From NCBI RefSeq assembly GCF_014195485.1, contig NZ_JACIBU010000001.1:3844001-3908000 (forward strand): a DNA stretch of 64,000 bases. Reading direction: 5' to 3'. Every line of letters begins with the position of its first letter. Positions within the stretch are counted from its first letter, which is position 1. Below are positions 1-12,296 of the stretch, piece after piece. The notes below the pieces were generated by a model. The model was not told the origin of the DNA and searched no databases. It was given only the letters and a program-made list of their open reading frames with translations. A program made the position numbers and the translations under genes. This DNA comes from Modestobacter versicolor (GTDB lineage Bacteria > Actinomycetota > Actinomycetes > Mycobacteriales > Geodermatophilaceae).

Positions 1-671
<671 letters not shown>

Positions 672-675
<4 letters not shown>

Positions 676-1679
676 GTGCCCTGCCCGGTTCCTTCGAGGG
701 GACGGCGGTGACCGGGCTGGACTCCAGCCCGGTGGAGCCCGCCGCCCCGGACCTGCCGCTGCTGACCGCCCAGCACGAGGCCGAGGCCGCGGAGATCATG
801 GCCCGCTACCCGCAGGCCCGGTCCGCGCTGCTGCCGATGCTGCACCTGGTCCAGTCCGTGCAGGGCTACGTCTCGCCCGAGGGCGTCGGCTTCTGCGCCC
901 GGCTGCTCGGCCTCACCAAGGCCGAGGTGGGCGCGGTCGCGACCTTCTACACGATGTACAAGCGGCACCCCACCGGCCGGCACCTGGTCAGCGTCTGCAC
1001 CAACACGCTCTGTGCCGTCCTCGGCGGGCAGCGCATCTACGACGCCGTCTCCGCCGACCTCGGCGTCGGCCACGACCAGACCGCCGCCGACGGCTCGGTG
1101 ACCCTCGAGCACGCCGAGTGCCTGGCCGCCTGCGACTACGCCCCGGTGGTCACCGTCGACTACGAGTTCTACGACCAGCAGGACGTCGACAGCGCCCGCG
1201 AGCTGGTCGCCGCCCTGCGCCGCGGGGAGAAGCCGCCGCCGACCCGCGGCGCTCCGCTGACCGACTTCCGCGGTGTCTCCCGCCAGCTCGCCGGTCTCTC
1301 CCAGCACGCCGACGCCGCCGCCGAGCGGGCCGCGGTCGACGCACCGTCGGCCGGCGTCCCGACGCTGGTCGGGGTGCGGCTGGCCGCCGAGCGCGGCGAG
1401 GCCGCACCACCCATCGGCCGGGCCCCCGACCCGGGCGCCGACGCCGGCACCCCGGCGCCCGAGGCGCCGTCGTCCGGGGGCACCGGGGCCGAGCGGGCCG
1501 GCGACGCGACCGTCGCGGCGGCCACCAACCCGGCCGAGAAGGCCGGCGCCGAGCAGGTGCACACCGACGCCCCCGAGCCCGCCGGCCGGCGGCCCGCCGA
1601 GCGCGGCGCCGAGGGCACCGACACCCCACCGACCGGCTCCGGGGCCGGGACGAACAGCTCCGTCGAGCGAGAGGTCTGA
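672..1679 (+). CDS. nuoE: NADH-quinone oxidoreductase subunit E with long C-terminal tail
   Basis: This is the 24-kDa [2Fe-2S] thioredoxin-fold subunit of the NADH dehydrogenase module. The four cluster ligands are visible as Cys109 and Cys114 (in SVCTNTLC) and Cys150 and Cys154 (in ECLAAC). At 335 residues it is much longer than a typical NuoE (about 160-240). The extra length is a low-complexity Ala/Pro/Glu/Gly tail from about residue 200 that shows no domain. The start is the ATG overlapping the nuoD stop. The next gene, nuoF, begins 5 nt after the stop. The core assignment is firm; the role of the tail is unknown. Confidence 0.97.
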
Positions 1680-1684
1680 CCGCC

Positions 1685-3013
1685 GTGCCGCTCACCCCCG
1701 TGCTCACCTCGCGGTTCGCCGCGCCCCGCTCCTGGACGCTGGAGACCTACGAACGGCTCGACGGCTACCGCGCGCTCCGCCAGGCGCTGGCGATGACGCC
1801 CGACGAGCTGGTCGGCCTGGTCAAGGACTCCGGCCTGCGCGGCCGCGGCGGCGCCGGGTTCCCGACCGGCATGAAGTGGAGCTTCATCCCGCAGCCCAAG
1901 CCGGGGGAGACCCCGACCGGCCCGGCCGCGGCGCCCAAGTACCTGGTCGTCAACGCCGACGAGGGCGAGCCGGGCACCTGCAAGGACCTGCCGCTGATGA
2001 TGGCCGACCCGCACTCCCTGGTGGAGGGCGTGATCATCTCCGCCTACGCGATCCGCTCGCACTTCGCGGTCATCTACGTCCGCGGCGAGGCGGTGCACGC
2101 CCACCGCCGGCTGGTGGCCGCCGTGCAGGAGGCCTACGCCGCGGGCTACCTCGGCACCGACGTCCTCGGCTCGGGCTACGACCTGGAGCTGGTCGTGCAC
2201 GCCGGGGCCGGCGCCTACATCTGCGGGGAGGAGACGGCGCTGCTCGACTCGCTGGAGGGCTACCGCGGCCAGCCGCGGCTCAAGCCGCCGTTCCCCGCCG
2301 TCGCCGGCCTCTACGGCGCCCCCACCGTGATCAACAACGTCGAGACGCTGGCCAGCGTCCCGTACGTGGTGCGCGGCGGCTCGGCCTGGTTCAAGTCGAT
2401 GGGCCCGGAGAAGTCGCCCGGGCCGAAGATCTACTCGCTGTCCGGGCGGGTGGTCCGGCCGGGCCAGTACGAGGCCCCGATGGGGACGACGATGCGCGAG
2501 CTGCTGGAGATGGCCGGCGGCGTCCGCCCGGGCCACCAGCTCAAGTTCTGGACGCCGGGCGGCTCGTCGACGCCCTACTTCACCCCCGAGCACCTCGACG
2601 TCCCGCTGGACTTCGACTCGGTGGCCGCCGCCGGCTCGATGCTCGGCACCACCGCGCTGATGGTCTTCGACGAGACCGACTCGATCGTCGAGGCGACGCT
2701 GCGGTTCACCGAGTTCTACGCGCACGAGAGCTGCGGCAAGTGCACCCCGTGCCGGGAGGGCACCTACTGGCTGGTCCAGATCCTGGAACGGCTGGTGGAT
2801 GGGCACGGCCGGGCCACCGACCTCGACCTGCTCACCGACACCTGCGACAACATCCTGGGCCGCTCGTTCTGCGCCCTCGGTGACGGCGCGACCAGCTGCA
2901 TCGCCAGCTCGCTGAAGTACTTCAAGGACGACTACGTCGCCCTGCTGCCCGCCGAGGAGCAGGGCCGGCTGGGCCGCTCGCTCCGCCTCGAGCCCGTCGG
3001 AGCCATGTCATGA
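1685..3013 (+). CDS. nuoF: NADH-quinone oxidoreductase subunit F (FMN/NADH site)
   Basis: This is the 51-kDa flavoprotein subunit that binds NADH and FMN and passes electrons to the NuoE and NuoG clusters. The glycine-rich nucleotide motif [11 protein letters not shown] is at residues 52-62, and the FMN region contains [13 protein letters not shown]. The N3 [4Fe-4S] ligands are Cys350, Cys353 and Cys356 ([10 protein letters not shown]) plus Cys396 (SFCALGDG). A GTG at 1685 is chosen as start because it gives the usual 442-residue length and lies 5 nt after the nuoE stop; the frame is open further upstream only as a shadow of nuoE. The stop overlaps nuoG as ATGA. Confidence 0.97.
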   Translation: MPLTPVLTSRFAAPRSWTLETYERLDGYRALRQALAMTPDELVGLVKDSGLRGRGGAGFPTGMKWSFIPQPKPGETPTGPAAAPKYLVVNADEGEPGTCKDLPLMMADPHSLVEGVIISAYAIRSHFAVIYVRGEAVHAHRRLVAAVQEAYAAGYLGTDVLGSGYDLELVVHAGAGAYICGEETALLDSLEGYRGQPRLKPPFPAVAGLYGAPTVINNVETLASVPYVVRGGSAWFKSMGPEKSPGPKIYSLSGRVVRPGQYEAPMGTTMRELLEMAGGVRPGHQLKFWTPGGSSTPYFTPEHLDVPLDFDSVAAAGSMLGTTALMVFDETDSIVEATLRFTEFYAHESCGKCTPCREGTYWLVQILERLVDGHGRATDLDLLTDTCDNILGRSFCALGDGATSCIASSLKYFKDDYVALLPAEEQGRLGRSLRLEPVGAMS

Positions 3014-5475
3014 CCGCGACCCCGACGACGCCGCAGCCGGCGCCGGCCACCCCGCCCGCGGTCCCCGGCCCGCACACCCCGCCGGACGCCGTGCACTGCA
3101 CGATCGACGGCTTCCCGGTGGCGGTGCCCAAGGGCACGCTGATCATCCGGGCGGCCGAGCAGATCGGCGTGCAGATCCCGCGGTTCTGCGACCACCCGCT
3201 GCTCGACCCGATCGGCGCCTGCCGCCAGTGCCTGGTGGAGGTCGAGGGCCAGCGCAAGCCGGTCGCCTCCTGCACCACCCCGGTGACCCCGGACATGGTG
3301 GTGCACACCCAGCTCACCAGCGCGGTCGCCGACAAGGCGCAGCAGGGCACGATGGAGCTGCTGCTGGTCAACCACCCGCTGGACTGCCCGGTCTGCGACA
3401 AGGGCGGCGAGTGCCCGCTGCAGAACCAGGCGATGAGCAACGGGCGCACCGAGACCCGGTTCGTCGAGACCAAGCGCACCTACCCCAAGCCGCTGCCGAT
3501 CAGCTCGCAGGTGCTGCTGGACCGCGAGCGCTGCGTGCTCTGCGCCCGGTGCACCCGGTTCAGCCAGCAGGTGGCCGGCGACCCGTTCATCGAGCTGTTC
3601 GAGCGCGGCGCGCTGGAGCAGGTGGCGATCTACGAGGACGAGCCGTTCGAGTCCTACTTCTCCGGCAACACCACCCAGATCTGCCCGGTCGGCGCGCTGA
3701 CCAGCGCCACCTACCGGTTCCGCTCCCGCCCCTTCGACCTGCGCAGCGAGCCCAGCGTCTGCGAGCACTGCGCCAGCGGCTGCGCCCAGCGCACCGACTA
3801 CCGCCGGGGCACCGTGATGCGCCGGCTGGCCGGTGAGGACCCCGCGGTCAACGAGGAGTGGAACTGCGACAAGGGCCGCTACGGCTTCCGCTACGCCAGC
3901 AGCAACGAGCGGCTGACCACCCCGCTGGTCCGGCGCGACGGCGAGCTGCAGCCGGCCTCGTGGCCGGAGGCGTGGGCCGCGGCCGCGGAGGGCCTGCGCG
4001 CGGCGCAGCAGGCCGGCGGCGTCGGCGTGCTGCCCGGCGGGCGGCTCACCGTCGAGGACGCCTACGCCTACGCCAAGTTCGCCCGGGTCGCGCTCGGCAC
4101 CAACGACGTCGACGCCCGCGCCCGCGCGCACTCGGCCGAGGAGCTGGCCTTCCTCGCCGCGCACGTGGCCGGCACCGCGCCCGGCGCCGGCGCGCTGACC
4201 TACGACGAGCTGACCGCGGCGCCGGTCGTGCTGCTGGTCGGCTTCGAGCCGGAGGAGGAGTCGCCGATCGTCTTCCTGCGGCTGCGCCGGGCGGTCCGGA
4301 CGGCGGGGATGCAGGTCTTCGACGTCGCCCCGTTCGCCACCCGCGCCGCGGAGAAGCTGCGCTCCACCCTGCTGGCCACGATCCCCGGCGACGAGGCCCG
4401 CTCGCTGGCCGCGCTCGCCGCCGGCACCTGGGGCGGCCCGGCCGTCGAGGCACTCCGGCAGCCCGGCGCCGTGGTGCTGGCCGGCGAGCGGCTGGCCGAG
4501 GTCCCCGGTGGGTTCTCCGCCGTCGCCGCGCTCGCCCGGTCCACCGGCGCCCGGGTCGCCTGGGTCCCGCGCCGGGCGGGGGAGCGGGGCGCGGTCGAGG
4601 TCGGCGCGCTGCCCGGGCTGCTGCCCGGCGGGCGCCTGGTCACCGACGCCGACGCCCGCGACCAGGTCGCCCGGCTGTGGGGCGCCCCGGTGCCGCAGAC
4701 CGCCGGCCGCGACCTCACCGGCATCCTGGCCGCCGCCCGGGACGGCGCCCTGGGCGGGCTGCTCGTCGGCGCGGTCGACCCGCACGACCTGCCCGACCCC
4801 GCGCTGGCCGAGGCGGCGCTGTCCGCCGCCGGGTTCGTGGTCAGCCTGGAGCTCTTCCCCTCGGCGGTCACCGCGCACGCCGACGTCGTCCTGCCGGTCG
4901 CCGCGGCGCCGGAGAAGGCCGGCAGCTACCTGGACTGGGAGGGCCGGGTGCGCCCGTTCGACGCGACCCTGCACGGCACCGGCCAGCTCACCGACGGCCG
5001 GGTGCTGCACGGCATCGCCGAGCACCTCGGCGTCCCGCTCGGCCTGCCGACCGTCGTCGAGGCCCGCCGGGAGCTGGTCGAGCTCGGCGGCGCGACGTCG
5101 CGGGCCCCGGTCGGCGGGCTGGACGTCGCCCCCACCCCGACGCCCGCGCTGACCGGCGAGCAGGCGGTGCTCGCCTCCTGGCGGCAGCTGCTCGACGACG
5201 GCACGCTGCAGCGCGACGAGCCGGCGATGGCCGGCACCGCCCGCCCGCCGGTGGCCCGGCTGGGCAAGGACGCCGCCCGCCGGCTCGGGCTGACCGACGG
5301 CGAGCTGCTCACCGTGACCGGCCCCGCCGGCACCGTCACGCTGCCGGTGCAGCTGGTCGAGATGCCCGACCGGGTGGTCTGGCTGCCGATGCGCTCGCCG
5401 GGCAGCGCCGTCCGCGCCGGGCTCGGTGCCGGGCCGGGCACCGTCGTGACGCTGACCGCCGGGGGGACCCGATGA
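3010..5475 (+). CDS. nuoG: NADH-quinone oxidoreductase subunit G (Fe-S electron wire)
   Basis: This is the large peripheral-arm subunit holding several Fe-S clusters. An N-terminal ferredoxin-like [2Fe-2S] site has Cys60, Cys71, Cys74 and Cys88. The His-Cys type motif [15 protein letters not shown] follows, then a ferredoxin pair (CVLCARC and CPVGAL). The molybdopterin-oxidoreductase-like part begins with [10 protein letters not shown], which supplies ligands for the extra N7-type cluster found in many bacterial NuoG proteins. The C-terminal part is the degenerate molybdopterin fold without cofactor chemistry, and the last 100 residues form the formate-dehydrogenase-like C domain. The 821-residue length is normal. 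Both ends overlap neighbours by 4 nt (ATGA). Confidence 0.97.
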   Translation: MTATPTTPQPAPATPPAVPGPHTPPDAVHCTIDGFPVAVPKGTLIIRAAEQIGVQIPRFCDHPLLDPIGACRQCLVEVEGQRKPVASCTTPVTPDMVVHTQLTSAVADKAQQGTMELLLVNHPLDCPVCDKGGECPLQNQAMSNGRTETRFVETKRTYPKPLPISSQVLLDRERCVLCARCTRFSQQVAGDPFIELFERGALEQVAIYEDEPFESYFSGNTTQICPVGALTSATYRFRSRPFDLRSEPSVCEHCASGCAQRTDYRRGTVMRRLAGEDPAVNEEWNCDKGRYGFRYASSNERLTTPLVRRDGELQPASWPEAWAAAAEGLRAAQQAGGVGVLPGGRLTVEDAYAYAKFARVALGTNDVDARARAHSAEELAFLAAHVAGTAPGAGALTYDELTAAPVVLLVGFEPEEESPIVFLRLRRAVRTAGMQVFDVAPFATRAAEKLRSTLLATIPGDEARSLAALAAGTWGGPAVEALRQPGAVVLAGERLAEVPGGFSAVAALARSTGARVAWVPRRAGERGAVEVGALPGLLPGGRLVTDADARDQVARLWGAPVPQTAGRDLTGILAAARDGALGGLLVGAVDPHDLPDPALAEAALSAAGFVVSLELFPSAVTAHADVVLPVAAAPEKAGSYLDWEGRVRPFDATLHGTGQLTDGRVLHGIAEHLGVPLGLPTVVEARRELVELGGATSRAPVGGLDVAPTPTPALTGEQAVLASWRQLLDDGTLQRDEPAMAGTARPPVARLGKDAARRLGLTDGELLTVTGPAGTVTLPVQLVEMPDRVVWLPMRSPGSAVRAGLGAGPGTVVTLTAGGTR

Positions 5476-6932
5476 GCGTGCTCGCCGCACGGGACCAGCC
5501 GACGCTCGAGGACTTCGGGCACGACGTCTGGTGGATCGTGCTGATCAAGATCGTCGGCATCTTCGGCGTGCTGGTCGTGATGACGCTGTTCGCGATCGTC
5601 TTCGAGCGCAAGGTCGTCGCCCGGATGCAGCAGCGGATCGGCCCCAACCGGGTCGGCCCCCGCGGCTACCTGCAGAGCCTCGCCGACGGCCTCAAGCTGG
5701 CGTTCAAGGAGGACATCATGCCGGCGCTGGCCGACCGGCCGGTGTACTTCCTGGCCCCGGTCATCGCCACCATCCCGGCGTTCCTGGCGTTCTCGGTCAT
5801 CCCGCTGGGGCCGACGGTGAGCATCTTCGGCGAGCGCACCCCGCTGCAGCTCACCGACGCCCCGATCGGGGTGCTCATCGTGCTGGCCTGCTCGGCGATG
5901 GGCGTCTACGGCATCGTGCTCGGCGGTTGGGCCTCCGGGTCCACCTACCCGCTGCTGGGCGGGCTGCGCAGCGCCGCCCAGATGGTCAGCTACGAGATCG
6001 CCATGGGGCTGTCGATCGTGGCGGTCTTCCTCTACGCCGGGTCGATGTCGACCTCGGAGATCGTCGCCGCCCAGGCCGACGGCACCGACCTGTCCTTCTT
6101 CGGCGCCGAGTTCACCGGGCCCAGCTGGTACGCGGTGCTGCTGCCGGTCTCCTTCGTCATCTACGTCATCGCCGTGGTCGGCGAGACCAACCGGGCGCCC
6201 TTCGACCTGCCCGAGGCCGAGAGCGAGCTGGTCGGCGGCTTCCACACCGAGTACTCCTCGCTGAAGTTCGCGCTCTTCTTCCTGGCCGAGTACGTCAACA
6301 TGGTCACCGTCTCCGCGCTGGCCGCGACGCTGTTCCTCGGCGGCTGGCGGGCGCCGTGGCCGATCTCGATCTGGGACGGCGCGAACACCGGCTGGTGGCC
6401 GCTGCTGTGGTTCTTCGCCAAGGTCGTCGTCGCGCTGTTCGTCTTCATCTGGCTCCGCGGCACGCTGCCCCGGTTGCGCTACGACCAGTTCATGCGCTTC
6501 GGCTGGAAGGTCCTGGTGCCCACGGCGCTGGTCTGGATCCTGGTCGTCGCCACGATGCGCACCGTCTCCCGGGAGGCCGACCTCGACGGGGGTGAGGTCG
6601 CCGTCTTCGTCGGGGTGCCGATCGCGCTGCTGGTGCTGGCCGGCCTGCTCATCGCCTCGCGGGTCAGCAACCGCGACACCCGGGTCGCCGCCCGGGCGGC
6701 GGCCGCGGGCTCGGTCAACCCGACCGAGCCCGAGGTCCTGCCGCCGACCTCGCGCAGCCGCGACCGGGCCGCCGGCGGGTTCCCGGTGCCGCCGATGGAC
6801 CTGCGCGTCCCGCCGTCCCCCCGGCTGCGCAGCCGCGAGGCGGTCGGGGCCGGCACGGTCGTCGGCACCGGACGGCGCAGCAGCACCCTCACCGAGCCTG
6901 CCCCCGCCCAGCAGGAGGACGACGATGCCTGA
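5472..6932 (+). CDS. nuoH: NADH-quinone oxidoreductase subunit H with C-terminal extension
   Basis: This is the eight-helix membrane subunit that joins the quinone cavity to the proton-pumping arm. Family signatures visible include [19 protein letters not shown] in the first cytoplasmic loop and [18 protein letters not shown], the conserved acidic loop near the quinone site. The predicted 486 residues exceed the approximately 330-440 of many NuoH proteins. The excess is a hydrophilic Arg/Pro/Ser-rich tail from about residue 400. The start ATG overlaps the nuoG stop, and the end overlaps nuoI by 8 nt. Confidence 0.96.
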   Translation: MSVLAARDQPTLEDFGHDVWWIVLIKIVGIFGVLVVMTLFAIVFERKVVARMQQRIGPNRVGPRGYLQSLADGLKLAFKEDIMPALADRPVYFLAPVIATIPAFLAFSVIPLGPTVSIFGERTPLQLTDAPIGVLIVLACSAMGVYGIVLGGWASGSTYPLLGGLRSAAQMVSYEIAMGLSIVAVFLYAGSMSTSEIVAAQADGTDLSFFGAEFTGPSWYAVLLPVSFVIYVIAVVGETNRAPFDLPEAESELVGGFHTEYSSLKFALFFLAEYVNMVTVSALAATLFLGGWRAPWPISIWDGANTGWWPLLWFFAKVVVALFVFIWLRGTLPRLRYDQFMRFGWKVLVPTALVWILVVATMRTVSREADLDGGEVAVFVGVPIALLVLAGLLIASRVSNRDTRVAARAAAAGSVNPTEPEVLPPTSRSRDRAAGGFPVPPMDLRVPPSPRLRSREAVGAGTVVGTGRRSSTLTEPAPAQQEDDDA

Positions 6933-7569
6933 CACCACCCCGGCCCGGCGCGAGGGCGGTGCCGTCGAGCGGCAGGCCGGCGCGCCGCCGACCCCGGCCG
7001 GCAAGCGCGCCAGCTGGCTGCCCGGCCCCGCCCAGGGGTTCGGCGTCACCTTCGCCACCATGTTCAAGAAGGTGACGACGGAGGAGTACCCCGACGTCCC
7101 GAAGCAGACGAAGCCGCGCTACCACGGCCGGCACGTGCTCAACCGGCACCCCGACGGGCTGGAGAAGTGCGTCGGCTGCGAGCTGTGCGCGTGGGCCTGC
7201 CCGGCCGACGCCATCTACGTCGAGGGCGGCGACAACACCGAGGACGCCCGGTACTCCCCGGGTGAGCGGTACGGCCGCGTCTACCAGATCAACTACCTGC
7301 GCTGCATCTTCTGCGGCCTGTGCATCGAGGCCTGCCCGACCCGCTCGCTGACGATGAGCAACGACTTCGAGCTCGCCGACGACGACCGGCAGGCGCTGAT
7401 CTACACCAAGGAGCAGCTGATGGCCCCGCTGCTGCCCGGCATGGAGCAGCCGCCGCACCCGATGCGGCTGGGCGACGACGAGAAGGACTACTACGTCCGC
7501 GACCCGAAGGCGCCGGTCGACGCGCTCGCGCACGCCGCCGCCGAGCCGGTCGTCGAGGAGCGGGTGTGA
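6925..7569 (+). CDS. nuoI: NADH-quinone oxidoreductase subunit I (2[4Fe-4S])
   Basis: This is the ferredoxin-like subunit carrying clusters N6a and N6b, which hand electrons towards NuoB. Two canonical CxxCxxCxxxCP motifs are seen: Cys82, 85, 88, 92 ([12 protein letters not shown]) and Cys127, 130, 133, 137 ([12 protein letters not shown]). The start ATG at 6925 has an AGGAGG Shine-Dalgarno at 6913-6918 and overlaps nuoH by 8 nt. Any earlier in-frame start would lie inside nuoH. The length of 214 residues includes a charged C-terminal tail of about 50 residues. The stop overlaps the nuoJ GTG start (GTGA). Confidence 0.97.
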   Translation: MPDTTPARREGGAVERQAGAPPTPAGKRASWLPGPAQGFGVTFATMFKKVTTEEYPDVPKQTKPRYHGRHVLNRHPDGLEKCVGCELCAWACPADAIYVEGGDNTEDARYSPGERYGRVYQINYLRCIFCGLCIEACPTRSLTMSNDFELADDDRQALIYTKEQLMAPLLPGMEQPPHPMRLGDDEKDYYVRDPKAPVDALAHAAAEPVVEERV

Positions 7570-8435
7570 CCCCGGTCGAGATCGGCACCGCGGAGACGAT
7601 CGTCTTCTGGGTGCTCGGGCCCGTCGCGCTGGCCGGCGCGCTGGGCATGGTGCTGTCGAGGAACGCCGTCCACTCGGCGCTCTGGCTGGTCAACACGATG
7701 CTCGCGCTGGGCGTCTTCTACGTCGTCCAGGAGGCGCCGTTCCTCGGCGCGGTGCAGATCATCGTCTACACCGGCGCGATCATGATCCTGTTCCTCTTCG
7801 TCCTCATGCTGGTCGGCCGGGACACCTCCGACTCGGTGGTCGAGACCCTGCGCGGGCAGCGGGTCGCCGGCATCGTGCTCGGCATCGGGTTCGCCGGGCT
7901 GGTCGGCGCCGGCATCGCCGAGGCCACCCGGGACACCCCGGTGACCGGGCTGGAGGGCGTGCAGGGCGGGGCCGGGGGAGCCGCCGACGGCAACGTCCCG
8001 GCCATCGCCGAGCTGCTGTTCACCCGCTACCTGCTGGCCTTCGAGATCACCAGCGCGCTGCTGATCACCGCGGCCGTCGGCGCCATGGTGCTCGCGCACA
8101 CCGAGCGCGAGCCCGGCAGCCGGCAGACGCAGAAGGAGCTGTCCCGGGCCCGGTTCCTCGCCGGTGACCACCCGCAGACGCTCCCCGGCCCCGGCGTCTA
8201 CGCCCGGGCCAACTCGATCGCCGCCCCCGGCCGGCTGCCCGACGGGAGCCCGTCGCCGCGCAGCTTCGCCACCGGCGTCGAGCCCCAGGTCGTCGACGAG
8301 CTGCCGCCCTCGGGGTCCACCGGCGCCGAGCGCGAGGGCCTCGGCCACGCCGGCGGCCCCGACGCCGCGCTGGGCACGCTCGGCGGCGGCACGACCGGTC
8401 CGGTCCCCGGCAGCGGAGAGGGCGCGCCCCGATGA
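7566..8435 (+). CDS. nuoJ: NADH-quinone oxidoreductase subunit J with hydrophilic tail
   Basis: This is a five-helix subunit of the membrane arm. The N-terminal 180 residues are hydrophobic and contain the conserved NuoJ stretch [20 protein letters not shown], with the pi-bulge helix 3 region. The remaining roughly 110 residues form a Gly/Pro/Ser-rich hydrophilic extension with no recognised domain, a common actinobacterial embellishment. Translation starts at a GTG embedded in the nuoI stop (GTGA). The stop overlaps nuoK as ATGA. Confidence 0.95.
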   Translation: MTPVEIGTAETIVFWVLGPVALAGALGMVLSRNAVHSALWLVNTMLALGVFYVVQEAPFLGAVQIIVYTGAIMILFLFVLMLVGRDTSDSVVETLRGQRVAGIVLGIGFAGLVGAGIAEATRDTPVTGLEGVQGGAGGAADGNVPAIAELLFTRYLLAFEITSALLITAAVGAMVLAHTEREPGSRQTQKELSRARFLAGDHPQTLPGPGVYARANSIAAPGRLPDGSPSPRSFATGVEPQVVDELPPSGSTGAEREGLGHAGGPDAALGTLGGGTTGPVPGSGEGAPR

Positions 8436-8731
8436 ACATCTCGAACTACCTGGTGCTGGCCGCGATCTTGTTCACCATCGGCGCCGTCGGGGTGCTCGTG
8501 CGGCGCAACGCGATCGTCGTGTTCATGTGCGTCGAGCTGATGCTCAACTCGGTGAACCTGACGCTGGTCACCTTCGCCCGCACCACCGGCACCGTCGACG
8601 GCCAGGTCATCGCCTTCTTCGTGATGGTGGTCGCCGCGGCCGAGGTGGTCGTCGGCCTGGCGATCATCATGGGCGTCTACCGGACCCGCCGCTCCGCCTC
8701 GGTCGACGACGTCAACCTCCTGAAGTACTGA
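8432..8731 (+). CDS. nuoK: NADH-quinone oxidoreductase subunit K
   Basis: This is a small three-helix membrane subunit (99 residues, the exact family length), homologous to MrpC. The conserved glutamates of proton transfer are visible in [10 protein letters not shown] (helix 2) and [10 protein letters not shown] (helix 3). The C-terminus VDDVNLLKY resembles the canonical NuoK ending. The ATG overlaps the nuoJ stop, and 13 nt separate it from nuoL. Confidence 0.97.
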   Translation: MNISNYLVLAAILFTIGAVGVLVRRNAIVVFMCVELMLNSVNLTLVTFARTTGTVDGQVIAFFVMVVAAAEVVVGLAIIMGVYRTRRSASVDDVNLLKY

Positions 8732-8744
8732 GCGGAGCCAGCTG

Positions 8745-10649
8745 ATGGAGACGATCCCCGCCACCGGCCTGCTCGGCGCCTCGTGGCTGCTCATCGCGCT
8801 GCCGCTCGCCGGCGCCGCGGTGCTGCTGCTCGGCGGCCGCCGCACCGACCGGTGGGGCCACCTGCTGGCCACCGGCACGGTGACCGCGGCCTTCGTGATC
8901 GGCCTGCTCTGCACGTTCCAGCTGGGCGGCCTGGACGAGCCCTCGGCCAGCGTCGACCTGTTCACCTTCATCCAGACCGGCAACCTCGACGTCGAGGCCG
9001 GCCTGCTGTTCGACCCGCTGTCGGCGGTGTTCGTGCTGCTGATCACCGGGGTCGGTGCGCTGATCCACGTGTACTCGATCGGTTACATGGCGCACGACCC
9101 CGGGCGCCGCCGGTTCTTCGCCTACCTGAACCTGTTCGTCGCCGCGATGCTGCTGCTGGTCCTGGGCAACAGCTACGTGGCGCTCTACGTCGGCTGGGAG
9201 GGCGTCGGGCTGGCGTCCTACCTGCTCATCGCCTTCTGGTACACCCGCCCGGCCGCCGCCACGGCGGCGAAGAAGGCGTTCATCATGAACCGGGTCGGCG
9301 ACGTCGGCCTCGCCCTGGCGATCTTCATCATGTTCGCCCAGCTCGGGACGACGTCCTACGCCGGCGTGTTCGGCGAGGTCGGGCTGCTCGCCGGGGGCAC
9401 CGTCACCGCGCTCGGCCTGCTGCTCCTGCTCGGCGCCTGCGGCAAGTCCGGCCAGTTCCCGCTGCAGGCCTGGCTGCCCGACGCGATGGAGGGCCCGACC
9501 CCGGTCTCCGCGCTGATCCACGCGGCCACCATGGTCACCGCGGGGGTGTACCTCATCGCCCGCAGCGCCCCGGTGTTCGACGAGACGCCGACCGCGCGCA
9601 CCGTCGTCCTGGTGGTCGGCGCGGTGACGCTCATGATCGGCGCGATCGTCGGGTGCGCGTACGACGACATCAAGAAGGTGCTGGCCTACTCCACGGTCAG
9701 CCAGATCGGCTACATGTTCCTGGCCGTCGGGCTGGGCCCGGTCGGCTACGCCGCCGGCATCGCCCACCTGCTCGCCCACGGCTTCTTCAAGGCCGGGCTG
9801 TTCCTGGGCGCCGGTTCGGTCATGCACGCGATGCACGACCAGGTCGACATGCGCCGCTACGGCGGGCTGGCGAAGAAGCTGCCGGTCACCTTCGCCACGT
9901 TCGGGCTGGGCTACCTGGCGCTGATCGGGTTCCCGTTCCTGTCCGGCTACTGGACCAAGGACGCGATCATCGAGGCCGCGTTCGACCGCGGCGGCACGTC
10001 GGGCTGGCTGCTCGGCGGGGTCGCGGTGCTCGGCGCCGGGCTCACCGCGTTCTACATGACCCGGCTGGTGCTGATGACCTTCTTCGGCCGGGCCCGGTGG
10101 GAGGACGGCGTGCACCCGCACGAGTCGCCACCGGTGATGACCGCGCCGATGGTCGTGCTGGCGATCGGGTCGGTGGCCGCCGGGTTCCTCATCGTGGAGG
10201 CCTTCCCGCTCACCGAGTGGCTCGAGCCGGTCTTCGGCGAGCCCGAGGAGGCCGCGCACGTCGTCGCCCCGCTGACGGTGAGCATCGGGCTCACCGTGGT
10301 GATGCTGCTCGGCGTCGCGGCCGCCTGGCTGTTCGTCGGGCGCCGCGAGGTGCCGACGACCGCACCGGCCCGGGTCTCGCCGGTCGTCGTCGCCGCCCGC
10401 CGGGCGCTGTACGCCGACACCGTCAACGAGTCGCTGTTCATGCGGCCCGGGATGTGGCTGACCCGCGCGCTGGTCTGGCTGGACAACCGGGGGGTGGACG
10501 GCGTGGTCAACGGGACGGCGGCGGCGCTGGGCGGCTCGTCGTCCCGGCTCGGCCGCGCGCAGACCGGCTTCGTGCGCAGCTACGCCCTGGGCATGCTCGG
10601 CGGCGCCGTGCTGATCGCCGGCGCGCTGCTCGCGGTGACGACGGCATGA
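8745..10649 (+). CDS. nuoL: NADH-quinone oxidoreductase subunit L (proton-pumping)
   Basis: This is the distal antiporter-like subunit with about 14-16 transmembrane helices, ending in the long lateral helix. The core shows the MrpA-family signatures [15 protein letters not shown] (containing the helix-5 glutamate), [20 protein letters not shown] and [12 protein letters not shown], plus the helix-12 lysine region GYWTKDAI. The 634-residue length is typical. An AGCGGAG-type ribosome site precedes the ATG at 8745. The downstream gap to nuoM (30 nt) carries the nuoM ribosome site. Confidence 0.97.
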   Translation: METIPATGLLGASWLLIALPLAGAAVLLLGGRRTDRWGHLLATGTVTAAFVIGLLCTFQLGGLDEPSASVDLFTFIQTGNLDVEAGLLFDPLSAVFVLLITGVGALIHVYSIGYMAHDPGRRRFFAYLNLFVAAMLLLVLGNSYVALYVGWEGVGLASYLLIAFWYTRPAAATAAKKAFIMNRVGDVGLALAIFIMFAQLGTTSYAGVFGEVGLLAGGTVTALGLLLLLGACGKSGQFPLQAWLPDAMEGPTPVSALIHAATMVTAGVYLIARSAPVFDETPTARTVVLVVGAVTLMIGAIVGCAYDDIKKVLAYSTVSQIGYMFLAVGLGPVGYAAGIAHLLAHGFFKAGLFLGAGSVMHAMHDQVDMRRYGGLAKKLPVTFATFGLGYLALIGFPFLSGYWTKDAIIEAAFDRGGTSGWLLGGVAVLGAGLTAFYMTRLVLMTFFGRARWEDGVHPHESPPVMTAPMVVLAIGSVAAGFLIVEAFPLTEWLEPVFGEPEEAAHVVAPLTVSIGLTVVMLLGVAAAWLFVGRREVPTTAPARVSPVVVAARRALYADTVNESLFMRPGMWLTRALVWLDNRGVDGVVNGTAAALGGSSSRLGRAQTGFVRSYALGMLGGAVLIAGALLAVTTA

Positions 10650-10679
10650 CCACCTCACCGATGGAGGAGGAGCGGCACC

Positions 10680-12296
10680 GTGGCTGACTTCCCGTTCCTG
10701 CTCGTGATGATCGCCGTGCCGGCCGTGGGTGCCGCCGTCGTCGCCGCGCTGCCCCCGGCGCGGGAGGCGCTGGCCCGCCGGCTCGCGCTCGCCGTCAGCC
10801 TGGTCGTGCTGCTGCTCGCGGTGCTGGCGACCGTCGCCTTCGACGTCGGCGGCGACCGGTTCCAGCTGACCACCTCGGTGGCCTGGATCCCCGACTTCGG
10901 CGTCGACTTCGCGCTCGGCGTCGACGGCATCGCGCTGTCGATGCTGCTGCTGATCGGCGTGCTGGTGCCGGTGGTCGTGGGCGCCTCGTGGCAGGAGACC
11001 GCCGCGGGCACCCGGTCGATGCGCACCTACTGGGCCTGGCTGCTGCTGCTCGAGTCGATGATGGTCGGCGTCTTCGCGGCCACCGACGTCTTCCTGTTCT
11101 ACGTCTTCTTCGAGGCGATGCTGGTCCCGATGTACTTCCTGATCGGGAGCTTCGGCGGCCCGAACCGGCAGTACGCCGCGGTCAAGTTCTTCCTCTACAG
11201 CCTGCTCGGCGGGCTGGTCATGCTCGCCTCGGTCATCGGGCTCTACGTGGTCAGCAACTCCCAGCTGGGCGAGGGCACCTTCGCCTTCGACGCGCTGCGC
11301 CAGCTGGAGATCGACCCCGGCGTGCAGAAGCTGCTGTTCCTGGGCTTCTTCGTCGCCTTCGCGATCAAGGCGCCGCTGGTGCCCTTCCACACCTGGCTGC
11401 CCGACGCCGGTGCCGAGGCGCCCATCGGCAGCGCGGTGCTGCTCGTCGGCGTGCTGGACAAGGTCGGCACGTTCGGCTTCCTGCGCTACTGCCTGCCGCT
11501 GTTCCCCGACGCCGCCCGGGACCTCGCGCCCTGGGTGCTGGTGCTGGCGGTGGTCGGGGTGCTCTACGCCGCCCTGCTGGCGATGGGGCAGAGCGACATG
11601 AAGCGGCTGGTGTCCTACACCTCGATCGCGCACTTCGGCTTCATCGCGCTGGGCATCTTCGCCTTCAGCACCGAGGCGGCCACCGGCGCGGTGCTCTACA
11701 TGGTCAACCACGGCATCGCGACCGGCCTGCTGTTCATCGTGGTCGGGATGGTCATCGTCCGGGGCGGCTCCCGGCAGATCCGCGACTACGGGGGCCTGGC
11801 GGCGAAGGCGCCGCTGCTGGCCGGCGTGTTCCTGCTCGCCGGGCTGGCCTCGCTGGCGCTGCCGGGCACCAACAGCTTCGTCAGCGAGTTCCTGGTGCTC
11901 CTCGGCTCGTTCCCGAGCGAGCCGGTCTTCACGATCATCGCGACCGCCGGCATCGTGCTGGCCGCCCTCTACGTGCTGCTGATGTACCAGCGGGTGTTCC
12001 ACGGCCCGCCGCGCGGCGTGCTGGCACCGCCGGACGACGCCGTCCCGGCCACCGGGGGCGGCGGGAGCACCGCCGTGCTCACCGCGCCCGCGCCGGCCCG
12101 GACGTCGCTGGTGCGCGACCTGTCCCGGCGCGAGCTGGCCGTCGTCGCACCGCTGGTCGCGCTGGTCATCGGCCTGGGCGTGTACCCGCAGCCGCTGATC
12201 GACCTGGTCACCCCGGCGGTGGAGGCGACGATGAGCGACGTCGGCGCCGACCCCGGGGGCAGCACTCCCGCCACGACCGACGAGGGCACCGACTGA
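10680..12296 (+). CDS. nuoM: NADH-quinone oxidoreductase subunit M (proton-pumping)
   Basis: This is the second antiporter-like subunit. The conserved acidic site is in the helix-5 stretch LFYVFFEAMLVPMY, and the motif KAPLVPFHTWLPDAGAEAP marks the helix-7/8 region. The start is GTG at 10680, supported by a strong GGAGGAGGAG purine tract at 10663-10672 with 7-nt spacing. At 538 residues it is of usual length. Its stop overlaps nuoN by one base (TGATG). Confidence 0.97.
   Translation: MADFPFLLVMIAVPAVGAAVVAALPPAREALARRLALAVSLVVLLLAVLATVAFDVGGDRFQLTTSVAWIPDFGVDFALGVDGIALSMLLLIGVLVPVVVGASWQETAAGTRSMRTYWAWLLLLESMMVGVFAATDVFLFYVFFEAMLVPMYFLIGSFGGPNRQYAAVKFFLYSLLGGLVMLASVIGLYVVSNSQLGEGTFAFDALRQLEIDPGVQKLLFLGFFVAFAIKAPLVPFHTWLPDAGAEAPIGSAVLLVGVLDKVGTFGFLRYCLPLFPDAARDLAPWVLVLAVVGVLYAALLAMGQSDMKRLVSYTSIAHFGFIALGIFAFSTEAATGAVLYMVNHGIATGLLFIVVGMVIVRGGSRQIRDYGGLAAKAPLLAGVFLLAGLASLALPGTNSFVSEFLVLLGSFPSEPVFTIIATAGIVLAALYVLLMYQRVFHGPPRGVLAPPDDAVPATGGGGSTAVLTAPAPARTSLVRDLSRRELAVVAPLVALVIGLGVYPQPLIDLVTPAVEATMSDVGADPGGSTPATTDEGTD

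Noticed and set aside
10646-10687. A 13-codon frame ([13 protein letters not shown]) starting in the nuoL stop
   Set aside because: Its purine-rich core is simply the ribosome binding site of nuoM; no sign of independent function.
8712-12002. A 1096-codon minus-strand frame opposite nuoL and nuoM
   Set aside because: It is a His/Gln/Gly/Arg-rich antisense shadow of membrane-protein genes, with no ribosome site or recognisable family.
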